Assembly: GCF_004127445.1 (NCBI RefSeq)
Contig: NZ_QEXM01000027.1
Location: forward strand, 1-64,000
DNA: 64,000 nucleotides
Origin: Streptomyces alfalfae
GTDB lineage: Bacteria > Actinomycetota > Actinomycetes > Streptomycetales > Streptomycetaceae
Reading direction: 5' to 3'
The position numbers were made by a program, and so were the translations under genes. The notes under the pieces are model-generated. The model saw only the letters and a list, made by a program, of their open reading frames with translations. It was not told the origin of the DNA and made no database searches. Within the stretch, counting starts at the first letter, position 1; each line of letters opens with the position of its first letter. Below are positions 28,300-37,841 of the stretch, one piece after another.

Positions 28300-29406
28300 C
28301 TAGCGCAGGACGCCCTCGATGAAGTCGCTGCCGAGGCGGGAGACCACGCTGATGTCGAGCTGGTGCTGCACATAGCGCCCGCGGCGGCGCGTGGTGATCA
28401 GCTCGGCCTTCTTCAGGACCGTCAGGTGCCGGGATATCTCCGGGGCGGTCATGCCGTGCGCGTCGGCCAGCTCGCCCGTGGTGTACGACCCGCGCGCCAG
28501 GTGGCGGCAGAGCCGCATCCGCACCGGGTGCGCGAGCGCGGCCATGCGGCGGGTCAGCTGCTCCACGGTGGGCGGGGCCGCGAGGCCGGGCGCGCTCACG
28601 GGATACGTGATCAACGCCTGCCAGCCCTTGCGGTGCAGCACCATGAGGTGCGGCCAGCCGAGGCTGGTCGGCATCAGCACCAGGCCGCCGTGGCCGGTGG
28701 CCGTGTGTCCGTCGGTGATCTTGTCGATGGTGATGCGCCGGACGCTCTCGTCCAGGGAGACCACTCCGGAGATCGACTTCAGCGCCTCGCCGAGGCCCTT
28801 GCGCCGCAGCAGCTCGGTCTTGTGCCGGGCGTCCGCGGCGAGCTGATGGCTCAGGCGGGCCCAGGTGTCGGCGAAGAACGCCTCGTCGCAGTCCTGGAGC
28901 AGCCCGCGCAGCCAGGTGCGGACGGCGGGCGGGTCGTCGAGCAGCCGCCGGGTGAACCGCACTTGGTGGGGGCCGCGGGCGGCAGCCAGGTCGAGCGCGC
29001 GCTGCTGCACGGCGGGGTCGGCCAGGATGTTGCGGTCCGGCTCCCCGTTCGTCGACTGGCAGGTGAACTCCAGGGCGGCGTCCACGAACTGCTCGTCGGT
29101 CAGCCGGTCGAGCTGGTCCAGTTCCTCGGCGAGCGTTTCGCCGGGCAGGGCGTTCCGTCCGGGGAGTCCGGCGAAAGGCGCGAACACGTCGGAGAACGTC
29201 GAGCGCCACAGGAAGTCGGCCTCGCACATGCGGTCCGCCAGGCACGGGTCCAGGCGCGCGGAGACGGCCGTGGCCCACCCCTGGAGCCCCGGGTGATGGC
29301 CCGGTTCGGACAGCGCGTGCAGCGCCATGCCGAGCTCGTTCAGGGGTGAGGGCACGACGTGGATCCGGTCCGGGGTCAGCCCGGTGATGTCGATGCGCAC
29401 GCTCAT
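28300..29406 (-). CDS. DUF5937/ArsR-type transcriptional regulator
   Basis: About 368 aa. A long N-terminal DUF5937-type region (about 1-255) of unknown ligand precedes an ArsR-like winged helix (about 260-340: AALAHPVRMRLCRHLARGSYTTGELADA, then ISRHLTVLKKAELI). The HTH lacks the CxC metal site of classic ArsR, so metal sensing is unlikely. A perfect palindrome lies 35 bases upstream of its start and may be its own operator. An in-frame GTG at 29421 is an alternative start. Divergent from a small conserved gene. Confidence 0.82.
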   Translation of the reverse strand: MSVRIDITGLTPDRIHVVPSPLNELGMALHALSEPGHHPGLQGWATAVSARLDPCLADRMCEADFLWRSTFSDVFAPFAGLPGRNALPGETLAEELDQLDRLTDEQFVDAALEFTCQSTNGEPDRNILADPAVQQRALDLAAARGPHQVRFTRRLLDDPPAVRTWLRGLLQDCDEAFFADTWARLSHQLAADARHKTELLRRKGLGEALKSISGVVSLDESVRRITIDKITDGHTATGHGGLVLMPTSLGWPHLMVLHRKGWQALITYPVSAPGLAAPPTVEQLTRRMAALAHPVRMRLCRHLARGSYTTGELADAHGMTAPEISRHLTVLKKAELITTRRRGRYVQHQLDISVVSRLGSDFIEGVLR

Positions 29407-29441
29407 GGCCCCATGGTGCACCGCGCCACTGACAGCGCCGC

Positions 29442-29470
29442 CGTCGATTGACGAGCGTCGTCAATCGACG
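29442..29470. promoter_or_regulatory. Perfect palindrome, candidate operator
   Basis: Thirteen-base arms (29442-29454 and 29458-29470) around GCG contain TTGACGA and TCGTCAA. It lies upstream of the DUF5937/ArsR gene and is the likely autoregulatory site. Confidence 0.65.
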
Positions 29471-29663
29471 CGACGGAGATGGCGCCGCGGGAGCAGTGTG
29501 GAGTCATCGAAAGGCACGGCAGCGCCGCCGTAGCCGAATGACCGGCACCGCGTCCGGTCCCCTTCTTCCCCCCACCGACCGGCACGGCACTTCCGCCCTG
29601 CCGGCCCTCCCTGACCGTGTGCGGCCCTCCCCGGACCTCCTCAGCCCGCCGATGCCCGTTAAG

Positions 29664-29669
29664 TACCCT
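29664..29669 (+). promoter_or_regulatory. -10 element for the 77-residue gene
   Basis: TACCCT is 22 bases before the ATG at 29692, and AGAGGT (29678-29683) is a fair ribosome-binding site, giving a short leader. Confidence 0.4.
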
Positions 29670-29691
29670 TTGCCATGAGAGGTAGTACGTC

Positions 29692-29925
29692 ATGAGCGTC
29701 ATCCAGCAGCACCTGCTCGACACCTACCGCGCCGCCCAGCACGGCGGGCCGAGGCCGCCCGCGCCGGGGCGGCACGACTGGCAGGTCGTCCGCGAGATCC
29801 GCGACCACGGCCGCTTCCGGGCCGTCATCGAGGAACGTCCCGCCCGCGGTCGCGTCCGCTCCGCGCTGAGCGGGCTCATCCGCGGCGCGTTCCGTCGGCG
29901 GGGATCCGTCGCACGAACTCCGTGA
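29692..29925 (+). CDS. Small conserved protein, function unknown
   Basis: 77 aa, basic, soluble. It begins MSVIQQHLLDTYRAAQHG and contains VVREIRDHGRFRAVI, then an Arg-rich end. I recall similar small proteins in other Streptomyces but know no function. Its last 50 bases overlap the 3' end of the convergent aldolase gene, so the two transcripts can pair. Promoter, ribosome-binding site and composition support it as real. Confidence 0.6.
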   Translation: MSVIQQHLLDTYRAAQHGGPRPPAPGRHDWQVVREIRDHGRFRAVIEERPARGRVRSALSGLIRGAFRRRGSVARTP

Positions 29926-31129
29926 CCGCTTCCTTGACGTCGTCGGCCGTCCACGCCAGGCCCTCCTCGGTCACGGTGACCTCCGTGACCGAGAGGCCGG
30001 GCGGCCCGTCGGGGAACCACCGCCCGAAGAGGTGGGTCTTCGTCTCCTCGGCCTGTTCGAGGGAGGCCTCGCTCAGGACGCCGGGCTCGTACGGCAGCCA
30101 GACCTGGAACTGGTGCGTGTGCGGGCGCTCGGGGTGCACGCGCGCCCACGGCACCCCGGCGGCGGCGAACCCCTCGCGCAGCGCGTCGGCCACCACGCGC
30201 GCGTGGGCGACGTAGCCGGGCAGCCGAGGCAGCACGCGCCGCAGGCCGAGCAGGGCCGAGACGGCGGCGGGGAACTGCTGGAAGAGCTGGCCTCCGTAGC
30301 GGTGGCGCCAGACCTTCGCCTCCTCGATCAGCGTGCGCGGCCCCACGAGCGCGGCTCCGCTCAGCCCTTCGAGGGACTTGTAGAACGACACGTACACGGT
30401 GTCCGCGAGGTCCGCGATCTCCGCAAGGGGCCGCCCGAAGTGGGTGGGGCACTCCCACAGGCGGGCGCCGTCGAAGTGGACGACCGCGTCCCGCTCGCGC
30501 GCCGCCGCCACCACCGCTTCCAGCTCCTCCCACGCCGGGAGCACGAAACCGGCGTCCCTGAGCGGCAGTTCCAGCATCAGCGTCCCGAAGGGCTCGGGAA
30601 AGTCCCGTACCTCGTCGGCCGTGGGCAGGCGCCGCTCGGTCGTCGGCCACACGGTGCGCAGACCGCTGACCGCACCCAGGGCGCCCCCCTCGTGGAGCTC
30701 GGGATGCGCCAGGGGGTGCAGTGCCACGGTCGCGTTCCCCGTACGGCCCGCCCAGCAGCGCAGGGCGACCTGCTGGGCCATGGTGCCCGTCGGGAAGAAG
30801 GCGGCGGCCTCCTTGCCGAGCAGGCGCGCGACCTCGTCCTCCAGGGTGGCGACGACGCCGTTCCCGTAGAGGTCCACCGGTTCCCGCGGGCCGACGGCTT
30901 CGGGGGCTGCGGCGGCGAGCGCGGAGAAGCGTTCCAGGAGCGGGACGTGCAGGGGGGAGCGGTCCAGCGTGCGGGTGGCGCCCCGGGCCGCCGCCATGCG
31001 CCTCGCCTGCGCGTCCGGCTCGCCACCGGTGGCGTCCGGCGCGTCTCCGACGGCCTCCGGTTCGTCGCCGGTGGCGGAGGGGCCGGCGGGGGACTGGAGG
31101 GACGCTTCTGTCGCGCCGTGCGAAGTCAT
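29876..31129 (-). CDS. Beta-eliminating lyase/threonine aldolase-like PLP enzyme
   Basis: PLP-dependent fold-type I enzyme of the low-specificity threonine aldolase group, which splits beta-hydroxy amino acids to glycine and an aldehyde. 417 aa. The PLP lysine is Lys251 in VSFYKSLEGLSG; HFDGARLWE supplies the cofactor-binding Asp and Arg. The first ~45 residues are a low-complexity GDEPEAVGDAP-type extension, so a start at Met45 is conceivable. The 3' end overlaps the small gene at 29692. The exact substrate is uncertain. Confidence 0.82.
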   Translation of the reverse strand: MTSHGATEASLQSPAGPSATGDEPEAVGDAPDATGGEPDAQARRMAAARGATRTLDRSPLHVPLLERFSALAAAAPEAVGPREPVDLYGNGVVATLEDEVARLLGKEAAAFFPTGTMAQQVALRCWAGRTGNATVALHPLAHPELHEGGALGAVSGLRTVWPTTERRLPTADEVRDFPEPFGTLMLELPLRDAGFVLPAWEELEAVVAAARERDAVVHFDGARLWECPTHFGRPLAEIADLADTVYVSFYKSLEGLSGAALVGPRTLIEEAKVWRHRYGGQLFQQFPAAVSALLGLRRVLPRLPGYVAHARVVADALREGFAAAGVPWARVHPERPHTHQFQVWLPYEPGVLSEASLEQAEETKTHLFGRWFPDGPPGLSVTEVTVTEEGLAWTADDVKEAVTEFVRRIPADGTRRG

Positions 31130-31277
31130 GCCCAGAGCATGACCTGCCCGGCCGGTACCGGTCACACTAATAACCACAGCCTGTGGACAGCGGGAAGACG
31201 TGGCACCGGCCAATCGCGTTAGCATGACGAGAAATCGTCCGGTACCCCGAGCGGACTGGAACGGAAGGCGTCATCGC

Positions 31278-32216
31278 GTGAACGCATCGCATCAGCCGGA
31301 CCCGCGGGACCGCCCCGCGAGGCTCACCGTCGGAGTCGTGGGAGCGGGCCGCGTCGGCCCCGCGCTCGCCGCGTCGCTGCAGCTTGCCGGGCACCGCCCG
31401 GTCGCCGCCTCCGGGGTGTCCGACGCCTCGGTGCGGCGGGCCGCCGCCCTGCTGCCCGACGTCCCCCTCGTCCCGCCCGCCGAGGTCCTCGACCGCGCCG
31501 ACCTGGTGCTCCTGACCGTCCCCGACGACACCCTGCCCGGCCTGGTCGAGGGGCTCGCCGAGACCGGGGCGATCCGCCAGGGCCAGCTCCTCGTCCACAC
31601 GTCGGGGCGGTACGGCACGAAGGTCCTCGAACCGGCGCTGCGGGCCGGCGCACTGCCGCTGGCCCTGCACCCCGCCATGACGTTCACGGGGACCCCCGTC
31701 GACGTGCAGCGCCTGGCCGGCTGCTCTTTCGGCGTGACCGCGCCCGAGGAGCTGCGGCTGGCCGCCGAGGCGCTGGTCATCGAGATGGGCGGCGAGCCCG
31801 AGTGGATCGCCGAGGAGAGCCGCCCGCTCTACCACGCGGCGCTCGCTCTCGGCGCGAACCACCTGGTCACGCTGGTGGCCGAGGCCATGGACCTGCTGCG
31901 CGACGCCGGCGTCACGGCCCCCGACCGCATGCTCGGCCCCCTGCTCGGCGCCGCCCTGGACAACGCGCTGCGGTCGGGCGACGCCGCGCTCACCGGACCC
32001 GTCGCGCGCGGCGACGCGGGCACGGTCGCCGCCCATGTCGCCGAGTTGCGCAGGCACGCCCCGCAGACCGTCGCCGGGTACATCGCGATGGCCCGCGCCA
32101 CCGCCGACCGCGCCCTCGCCCACGGCCTGCTCAAGCCGGAGCTCGCCGAGGACCTCCTCGGAGTGCTCGCCGACGGCGCCGGCACGACGGGCGGCGCCGG
32201 AGGGGAAGCGCGATGA
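31278..32216 (+). CDS. Rossmann-fold DUF2520 oxidoreductase, possible ketopantoate reductase
   Basis: 312 aa. The N-terminal NAD(P)-binding domain has [17 protein letters not shown], and the C-terminal DUF2520 domain is helical ([23 protein letters not shown]). It resembles 6-phosphogluconate-dehydrogenase-like and ketopantoate-reductase-like enzymes. panC overlaps its stop by four bases. From memory, the alternative ketopantoate reductase PanG of Francisella is of this kind and also lies with pan genes. That makes ketopantoate reduction a good but untested assignment. GGAAGG precedes the GTG. Confidence 0.75.
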   Translation: MNASHQPDPRDRPARLTVGVVGAGRVGPALAASLQLAGHRPVAASGVSDASVRRAAALLPDVPLVPPAEVLDRADLVLLTVPDDTLPGLVEGLAETGAIRQGQLLVHTSGRYGTKVLEPALRAGALPLALHPAMTFTGTPVDVQRLAGCSFGVTAPEELRLAAEALVIEMGGEPEWIAEESRPLYHAALALGANHLVTLVAEAMDLLRDAGVTAPDRMLGPLLGAALDNALRSGDAALTGPVARGDAGTVAAHVAELRRHAPQTVAGYIAMARATADRALAHGLLKPELAEDLLGVLADGAGTTGGAGGEAR

Positions 32217-33217
32217 CCACCACCCTGGCGCACACCGCCGAGCCGCTGCGCACACGCGCGCGTGCGGGCCGCAGAGCCGTCGTCATGACGATGGGCGCCC
32301 TGCACGAAGGCCACGCCTCGCTGATCCGCGCCGCCCGCCGCCTCGCGGGGCCCGACGGCGAGGTCGTCGTCACCGTCTTCGTGAACCCCCTGCAGTTCGG
32401 CGCGGGCGAGGACCTGGACCGCTATCCGCGCACCCTGGACGCCGACGTGAAGATCGCCGAACAGGCGGGCGCGGACACCGTGTTCGCCCCCGGCGTCGAC
32501 GAGGTCTACCCGGGCGGCGAGCCGCAGGTCCGGGTGAGCGCGGGCCCCATGGGCACCGTCCTCGAAGGGGCCGCGCGCCCCGGCCACTTCGACGGCATGC
32601 TCACCGTCGTCGCCAAGCTGCTGCACCTCACCCGGCCCGACGTGGCGCTGTTCGGCCAGAAGGACGCCCAGCAGCTCGCCCTCATCCGCCGCATGGCACG
32701 CGACCTGAACTTCGACGTGGAGATCGTCGGCGTCCCCACCGTGCGCGAGGACGACGGCCTGGCCCTCTCCAGCCGCAACCGCTACCTCGCGCCGGACGAG
32801 CGGCGCACCGCCCTCGCCCTCTCCCGGGCCCTCTTCGCGGGCCGCGACCGGCACGCCGCCCAGGAGGCCCTGCGCGCGCGTGCCGCGAGCGCCCCCGCCT
32901 CGCGCGCGCGTGCCGACGCGCTGAACGCCATGGGCGAGTCCCGCGCGGCGGCCGACGCCCACGCCGTTGCGGAGTCCGCCGCCCCCTCGGCCTCCGGCGG
33001 CCCCGCGGCCGTCGTCGCGGCGGCCCGCCTCGTCCTGGACGACGCCGCGCGCCTGCGGCCCCCGCTGGAGCTGGACTACGTGGCGCTGGTCGACCCCGCC
33101 GACTTCGGCGAGGTCCGTCCGGGCCACACCGGCGAGGCCATCCTCGCCGTCGCCGCCAAGGTCGGCACGGTGCGGCTGATCGACAACATCCCGCTCACCT
33201 TCGGAGACGCCGTATGA
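32213..33217 (+). CDS. panC: Pantothenate synthetase
   Basis: ATP-dependent condensation of pantoate with beta-alanine to pantothenate. 334 aa. [11 protein letters not shown] holds the HxGH-type ATP site, [14 protein letters not shown] the pantoate site, and SSRNRYL the later ATP contact. Compared with the usual ~280-310 aa it carries an Ala/Arg/Ser-rich insertion of about 40 residues (about 225-268) before [10 protein letters not shown]. The ATG overlaps the DUF2520 stop, and its stop overlaps nadB, so synthesis is coupled. Confidence 0.95.
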   Translation: MTTTLAHTAEPLRTRARAGRRAVVMTMGALHEGHASLIRAARRLAGPDGEVVVTVFVNPLQFGAGEDLDRYPRTLDADVKIAEQAGADTVFAPGVDEVYPGGEPQVRVSAGPMGTVLEGAARPGHFDGMLTVVAKLLHLTRPDVALFGQKDAQQLALIRRMARDLNFDVEIVGVPTVREDDGLALSSRNRYLAPDERRTALALSRALFAGRDRHAAQEALRARAASAPASRARADALNAMGESRAAADAHAVAESAAPSASGGPAAVVAAARLVLDDAARLRPPLELDYVALVDPADFGEVRPGHTGEAILAVAAKVGTVRLIDNIPLTFGDAV

Positions 33218-34932
33218 CTGCCACCGGAATACGGCTGCACGCGCCCGCCCCCGGCTGGTCCCTCGACGCCGACATCGTGGTCGTCGGCTCCGGCGTGGCC
33301 GGCCTCACCGCCGCCCTGCGGTGCGAGGCGGCGGGCCTGAAGACCGTCGTGGTCACCAAGGCCCGCCTCGACGACGGCTCCACCCGCTGGGCCCAGGGCG
33401 GCATCGCCGCGGCCCTCGGCGAGGGCGACACCCCCGAGCAGCACCTGGACGACACCCTCGTCGCCGGAGTGGGCCTCTGCGACGAGGAGGCCGTCCGGAT
33501 CCTCGTCACCGAGGGCCCGGACGCCGTACGCAGGCTGATCGAGACCGGCGCCCACTTCGACACGGGCCCCGAGGGCGTCATCGAGCTGACCCGCGAGGGC
33601 GGCCACCACCGCCGCCGCATCGCGCACGCGGGCGGCGACGCCACCGGCGCGGAGATCTCCCGGGCCCTGGTCGAGGCCGTCCGCGCGCGGGGCATACCCA
33701 CCGTGGAGAACGCCCTGGTCCTCGACCTGCTCACGGACGCCGACGGCCGCACGGCGGGCGTCTCCCTGCACGTCATGGGGGAGGGCCAGCACGACGGCGT
33801 GGGCGCCGTCCACGCCCCCGCCGTGGTCCTCGCGACCGGCGGCATGGGCCAGGTCTTCTCGGCGACCACCAACCCCTCGGTGTCCACCGGCGACGGCGTC
33901 GCGCTCGCCCTGCGCGCGGGCGCCGAGGTCTCCGACCTGGAGTTCGTGCAGTTCCACCCCACGGTGCTCTTCCTCGGCGTCGACGCGGAGGGCCAGCAGC
34001 CGCTGGTGTCCGAGGCGGTCAGGGGCGAGGGCGCGCACCTGGTGGACGCCGACGGCGTGCGCTTCATGGTCGGCCGGCACGAGCTGGCCGAGCTGGCGCC
34101 CCGCGACATCGTCGCCAAGGGCATCACGCGCCGTATGCAGGAGCACGGCGCCGACCACATGTACCTCGACGGCAGGCACTTCGGCGCCGACATGTGGGAG
34201 AACCGCTTCCCGACGATCCTCGCCGCCTGCCGCGCCCACGGCATCGACCCGGTCACCGAGCCCATCCCGGTCGCCCCCGCCGCGCACTACGCCTCCGGCG
34301 GCGTCCGCACGGACCCGCACGGCCGCACCACCGTCCCCGGGCTCTACGCCTGCGGCGAGGTCGCCTGCACCGGCGTGCACGGCGCCAACCGCCTGGCCTC
34401 GAACTCCCTGCTCGAAGGCCTGGTCTACGCCGAGCGCATCGCCGCCGACATCACGGCGCGGCACGCGGCGGGCGACCTCCACGCGGGCGTGCCCGCACCC
34501 GTGGCGCAGCCGGAGACCCCGACGCACCCCCTGCTGCCGCCCGAGGCCCGCTTCGCCATCCAGCGCGTCATGACCGAGGGCGCCGGAGTGCTGCGTTCCG
34601 CCGACTCCCTCAGCGAGGCCGCCGCCCGCCTGGCGCGCATCCACGCCGAGGCCGCGGGAGCCCTCGCCGACGACGGCAAGACCGCCGAGCCCGGCGTCGA
34701 CACCTGGGAGACGACCAACCTCCTGTGCGTGGCCCGCGTCCTGGTCGCCGCCGCCCTGCGCCGCGAGGAGACCCGCGGCTGCCACTGGCGCGAGGACCAC
34801 GCCGACCGCGACGACGCCGCCTGGCGGCGCCACATCGTCGTACGCCTGAATCCGGACCGCACCCTGGCCGCCCACACCACGCAGACGTACGACTTCCCTC
34901 CGACGACCCGCCCCACTCCCCAGGAGCAGTGA
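33214..34932 (+). CDS. nadB: L-aspartate oxidase
   Basis: FAD enzyme that oxidises L-aspartate to iminoaspartate, the first NAD-synthesis step, with NadA using the product. 572 aa. FAD site [12 protein letters not shown] (about 21-32); QFHPTVL and [16 protein letters not shown] hold active-site residues; [14 protein letters not shown] is the C-terminal cofactor motif. ATGA overlap with panC. No nadA is in the window, so quinolinate synthase must be elsewhere. Confidence 0.96.
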   Translation: MTATGIRLHAPAPGWSLDADIVVVGSGVAGLTAALRCEAAGLKTVVVTKARLDDGSTRWAQGGIAAALGEGDTPEQHLDDTLVAGVGLCDEEAVRILVTEGPDAVRRLIETGAHFDTGPEGVIELTREGGHHRRRIAHAGGDATGAEISRALVEAVRARGIPTVENALVLDLLTDADGRTAGVSLHVMGEGQHDGVGAVHAPAVVLATGGMGQVFSATTNPSVSTGDGVALALRAGAEVSDLEFVQFHPTVLFLGVDAEGQQPLVSEAVRGEGAHLVDADGVRFMVGRHELAELAPRDIVAKGITRRMQEHGADHMYLDGRHFGADMWENRFPTILAACRAHGIDPVTEPIPVAPAAHYASGGVRTDPHGRTTVPGLYACGEVACTGVHGANRLASNSLLEGLVYAERIAADITARHAAGDLHAGVPAPVAQPETPTHPLLPPEARFAIQRVMTEGAGVLRSADSLSEAAARLARIHAEAAGALADDGKTAEPGVDTWETTNLLCVARVLVAAALRREETRGCHWREDHADRDDAAWRRHIVVRLNPDRTLAAHTTQTYDFPPTTRPTPQEQ

Positions 34933-34934
34933 CC

Positions 34935-35924
34935 GTGAGCACCCCCGACGACCTCCCCCTCGCCCCGACCGGCGGCGGCTGCGGCGATGCCTGCGGCTGC
35001 GGCGGGGACGACGCGTTCGACCCCCTGGAGTGCGGCCTCGACCCCGCTCTCGCACGGCTCCTCGCCGAGGCGGGCCTCGACCCGCTCCAGGTCGAGGACA
35101 TCGCGCACATGGCCATCGAGGAGGACCTGGCGGGCGGCGTGGACGTCACCACGGTCGCCACCATCCCCGAGGACGCCGTCGCCACCGCGGACTTCGTCGC
35201 CCGCGAGGCGGGAACCGTGGCCGGCCTGCGGGTCGCCGAGGCGGTCGTCTCCGTCGTCTGCGAGGACGAGTTCGAGGTGGAGCGCCACGTGGAGGACGGC
35301 GACAGGGTGGAGGCGGGCGACAAGCTCCTGTCGGTCACCACCCGCACCCGCGACCTGCTCACCGCCGAGCGCAGCGCGCTGAACATCCTGTGCCGCCTCT
35401 CCGGCATCGCGTCCGCCACGCGCGCGTGGGCGGACGCCCTGGACGGCACGAAGGCGAAGGTCCGCGACACCCGCAAGACGACGCCCGGCTACCGCGCCCT
35501 GGAGAAGTACGCGGTCCGCATGGGCGGCGGCGTCAACCACCGCATGTCGCTCTCCGACGCGGCCCTGGTCAAGGACAACCACGTGGTCGCGGCGGGCGGC
35601 GTCGCGGAGGCCTTCAAGGCCGTGCGCGAGCAGTTCCCCGAGGTGCCGATCGAGGTCGAGGTCGACACGCTCCACCAGCTGCGCGAGGTCGTCGACGCGG
35701 GCGCCGACCTGATCCTCCTGGACAACTTCACGCCGGGCGAGACGGCGGAGGCCGTCGCGATCGTGGCCGGCCGCGCCTTCCTCGAATCCTCGGGCCGCCT
35801 CACCCTGGAGAACGCCCGCGCGTACGCCGAGACGGGCGTCGACCACCTCGCGGTGGGGGCCCTCACCCACTCCTCCCCGATCCTGGACATCGGCCTCGAC
35901 CTGCGGGAAGCGGTGCGCGACTGA
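34935..35924 (+). CDS. nadC: Quinolinate phosphoribosyltransferase
   Basis: Makes nicotinate mononucleotide from quinolinate and PRPP. 329 aa. TRKTTPGYRALEKYAVRMGG and the NHRMSLSDAALVKDNH region are active-site hallmarks; ILLDNF is typical. Unusual: an N-terminal extension of about 40 residues holds Cys16, Cys20, Cys22 and Cys33 (GCGDACGCG), absent from the shorter mycobacterial enzyme as I remember it. The GTG lies two bases after the nadB stop; the last base is shared with coaX. Confidence 0.95.
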   Translation: MSTPDDLPLAPTGGGCGDACGCGGDDAFDPLECGLDPALARLLAEAGLDPLQVEDIAHMAIEEDLAGGVDVTTVATIPEDAVATADFVAREAGTVAGLRVAEAVVSVVCEDEFEVERHVEDGDRVEAGDKLLSVTTRTRDLLTAERSALNILCRLSGIASATRAWADALDGTKAKVRDTRKTTPGYRALEKYAVRMGGGVNHRMSLSDAALVKDNHVVAAGGVAEAFKAVREQFPEVPIEVEVDTLHQLREVVDAGADLILLDNFTPGETAEAVAIVAGRAFLESSGRLTLENARAYAETGVDHLAVGALTHSSPILDIGLDLREAVRD

Positions 35925-36730
35925 TGCTGCTCACGATCGACGTCGGCAACACCCACACCGTCCTCGGCCTCTTCGACGGCGAGGACATCGTCGAGCACTG
36001 GCGCATCTCCACGGACGCGCGGCGCACGGCGGACGAACTGGCGGTGCTGCTCCACGGCCTGATGGGCATGCACCCGCTGCTCGGCGACGAGCTGGGCGAC
36101 GGCATCGACGGCATCGCCATCTGCTCCACCGTCCCCTCGGTCCTGCACGAGCTGCGCGAGGTCACCCGCCGGTACTACGGAGACGTCCCCGCCGTCCTCG
36201 TCGAACCCGGCATCAAGACCGGCGTCCCGATCCTCATGGACAACCCCAAGGAGGTCGGCGCCGACCGCATCATCAACGCGGTCGCGGCGGTCGAGCTCTA
36301 CGGAGGCCCCGCGATCGTCGTCGACTTCGGCACCGCGACGACCTTCGACGCGGTGTCCGCACGCGGGGAGTACGCGGGTGGCGTCATCGCCCCCGGCATC
36401 GAGATCTCCGTGGAGGCGCTCGGCGTACGGGGCGCGCAGCTCCGCAAGATCGAGCTGGCCCGCCCCCGCAGCGTCATCGGCAAGAACACGGTGGAGGCCA
36501 TGCAGGCGGGCATCCTGTACGGCTTCGCCGGCCAGGTCGACGGCGTCGTCAACCGCATGGCACGCGAGCTCGTCGGCGCGGGCGGCGACCCCGACGACGT
36601 CACGGTGATCGCCACGGGTGGCCTCGCCCCCATGGTGCTCGGCGAGGCCTCGGTCATCGACGAACACGAGCCCTGGCTCACGCTGATCGGCCTCCGCCTG
36701 GTCTACGCCCGAAACACCCCCCACCTATAA
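35924..36730 (+). CDS. coaX: Type III pantothenate kinase
   Basis: Phosphorylates pantothenate, the committed step of CoA synthesis; the type III enzyme resists CoA feedback and needs a monovalent cation. 268 aa. DVGNTHTVLGLFDG is the P loop, GADRIINAVAA and DFGTATTFD the pantothenate and phosphate sites. Its ATG uses the last base of the nadC stop, the tightest coupling in this operon. It ends the operon; a weak hairpin (36805-36821) is downstream. Confidence 0.95.
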   Translation: MLLTIDVGNTHTVLGLFDGEDIVEHWRISTDARRTADELAVLLHGLMGMHPLLGDELGDGIDGIAICSTVPSVLHELREVTRRYYGDVPAVLVEPGIKTGVPILMDNPKEVGADRIINAVAAVELYGGPAIVVDFGTATTFDAVSARGEYAGGVIAPGIEISVEALGVRGAQLRKIELARPRSVIGKNTVEAMQAGILYGFAGQVDGVVNRMARELVGAGGDPDDVTVIATGGLAPMVLGEASVIDEHEPWLTLIGLRLVYARNTPHL

Positions 36731-37158
36731 CTGGCCCCTGGGCCTCCGCGTCCCCACCGGCGGTTCCCTCCCTCGCCCCTGCTCCGCGCTCGCACCAACC
36801 AAAGCCGCCGCTCCGCGGCGGATCTCTCTCCCCCGCCCACTTGTTCCTCCGCGGCGGACGAGGCGAGGTAGGGGCCCGGCCTCCCCCCCGGTATCCGCGG
36901 ACGCGCTCCGGCCGGAGGGGACGTGGGGGTGTGTGCGAGCACAGCACAGGGATTCCGCGTGACCCCGCCCATTCGGCCGAACGCCCGGGCAAAGATGGCG
37001 AGCACGCACATACCCCCGCGGCCCCGCCCCACAACGAACAAGCCGGCAAGGGCCCGAGAAGGGCCCGAAAAGGCGTCCCAAACGCCCCCGTCACCCCCCG
37101 CCGCGCCGCTGAAATGGCGTTAAGCCGATTTTGTCCGACTTGCGCTTATCGTCAACTC
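36731..37158. other. 428-base gap after coaX
   Basis: Contains a GC hairpin (arms 36805-36811 and 36815-36821) that may end the coaX operon, and a TATCGT hexamer (37147-37152) just before the next gene. Base composition is high in C and lacks coding bias. Open frames here look like chance. I see no RNA gene. Confidence 0.6.
37147..37152 (+). promoter_or_regulatory. -10 element for the gene at 37159
   Basis: TATCGT ends six bases before the ATG; no ribosome-binding site, so leaderless. Confidence 0.45.
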
Positions 37159-37827
37159 ATGCCCACGCCCTACGGTTCCCGCGGCGGTATGGCCTTCAGC
37201 GCGGAGGAGCTGCGTGTGCTCCGTCGTGCCCTGGCTCTCGCCCTGCATCCACGCCCCGCCTCCGACGAGGACATCCAGGACTGCCTCCGCCTCGCCGAAT
37301 CGGTCGACGAGGCCCTGAGCGAGGGCGCCAGACTGCGCGCCTTCCTGGTGGCGGACCTCGCCCGCTACCGGGCGGGACTACCCGGCACCGCCTCCGGCTA
37401 CCTGGCGCTCCTCGCCGACGTCCTCGGCACCGGCTACCGGCCGGGCCCCGACGACCTCGCCGCGCTCCGCGCCCTGCGCGGCAACGCCACGGCCGCCGCC
37501 CTGCTCGACCGCTGCCGCACCCTCACCGAGGAAGCCGTACGCGCCCGCCTCGCGGGCCGGACCGTACCGGCGGCGCCGGAGCGCCCCGTCGTCCCCGCGT
37601 CCCGCTCCCACCTGCTCGCCCTGCCCGGCGGCCGCACCGCGGCGGACGACGGGGCCGCGCCCGCCCCCGCGCCGGCCGGACGCCCGCAGGCCCCCGCCCC
37701 GGAGCCGGCCCGCCCGGTCCCGACCCCCGCGGAGGTCTTCCCGCCGAAGCGACGCCCGGCGGCGCCCGGGACGCCCACGACACCCGCGGCACCCGCGGGC
37801 CCCCCGCACCAGCGCGTCGCGGGCTAG
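37159..37827 (+). CDS. Conserved hypothetical protein with Pro-rich tail
   Basis: 222 aa, soluble. The first ~135 residues are helical and ordered (FSAEELRVLRRALALALHPR, then DIQDCLRLAESVDEALSEGARLR). The rest is an Ala/Pro-rich tail. I do not recognise a named family. The Arg/Leu-rich helical part could be a protein-interaction module. The next gene, a 58-residue membrane protein, begins 15 bases downstream, so the two may share a transcript. The start rests on the TATCGT hexamer. Confidence 0.7.
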   Translation: MPTPYGSRGGMAFSAEELRVLRRALALALHPRPASDEDIQDCLRLAESVDEALSEGARLRAFLVADLARYRAGLPGTASGYLALLADVLGTGYRPGPDDLAALRALRGNATAAALLDRCRTLTEEAVRARLAGRTVPAAPERPVVPASRSHLLALPGGRTAADDGAAPAPAPAGRPQAPAPEPARPVPTPAEVFPPKRRPAAPGTPTTPAAPAGPPHQRVAG

Positions 37828-37841
37828 CTACTCTGGAGGGC

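Noticed and set aside
29448..29678. 76-residue frame upstream of the small conserved gene
   Set aside because: Begins within the palindrome, no ribosome-binding site, and overlaps the promoter of the next gene.
36731..37158. Several short frames in the gap after coaX
   Set aside because: No start signals, no codon bias and no recognisable protein.
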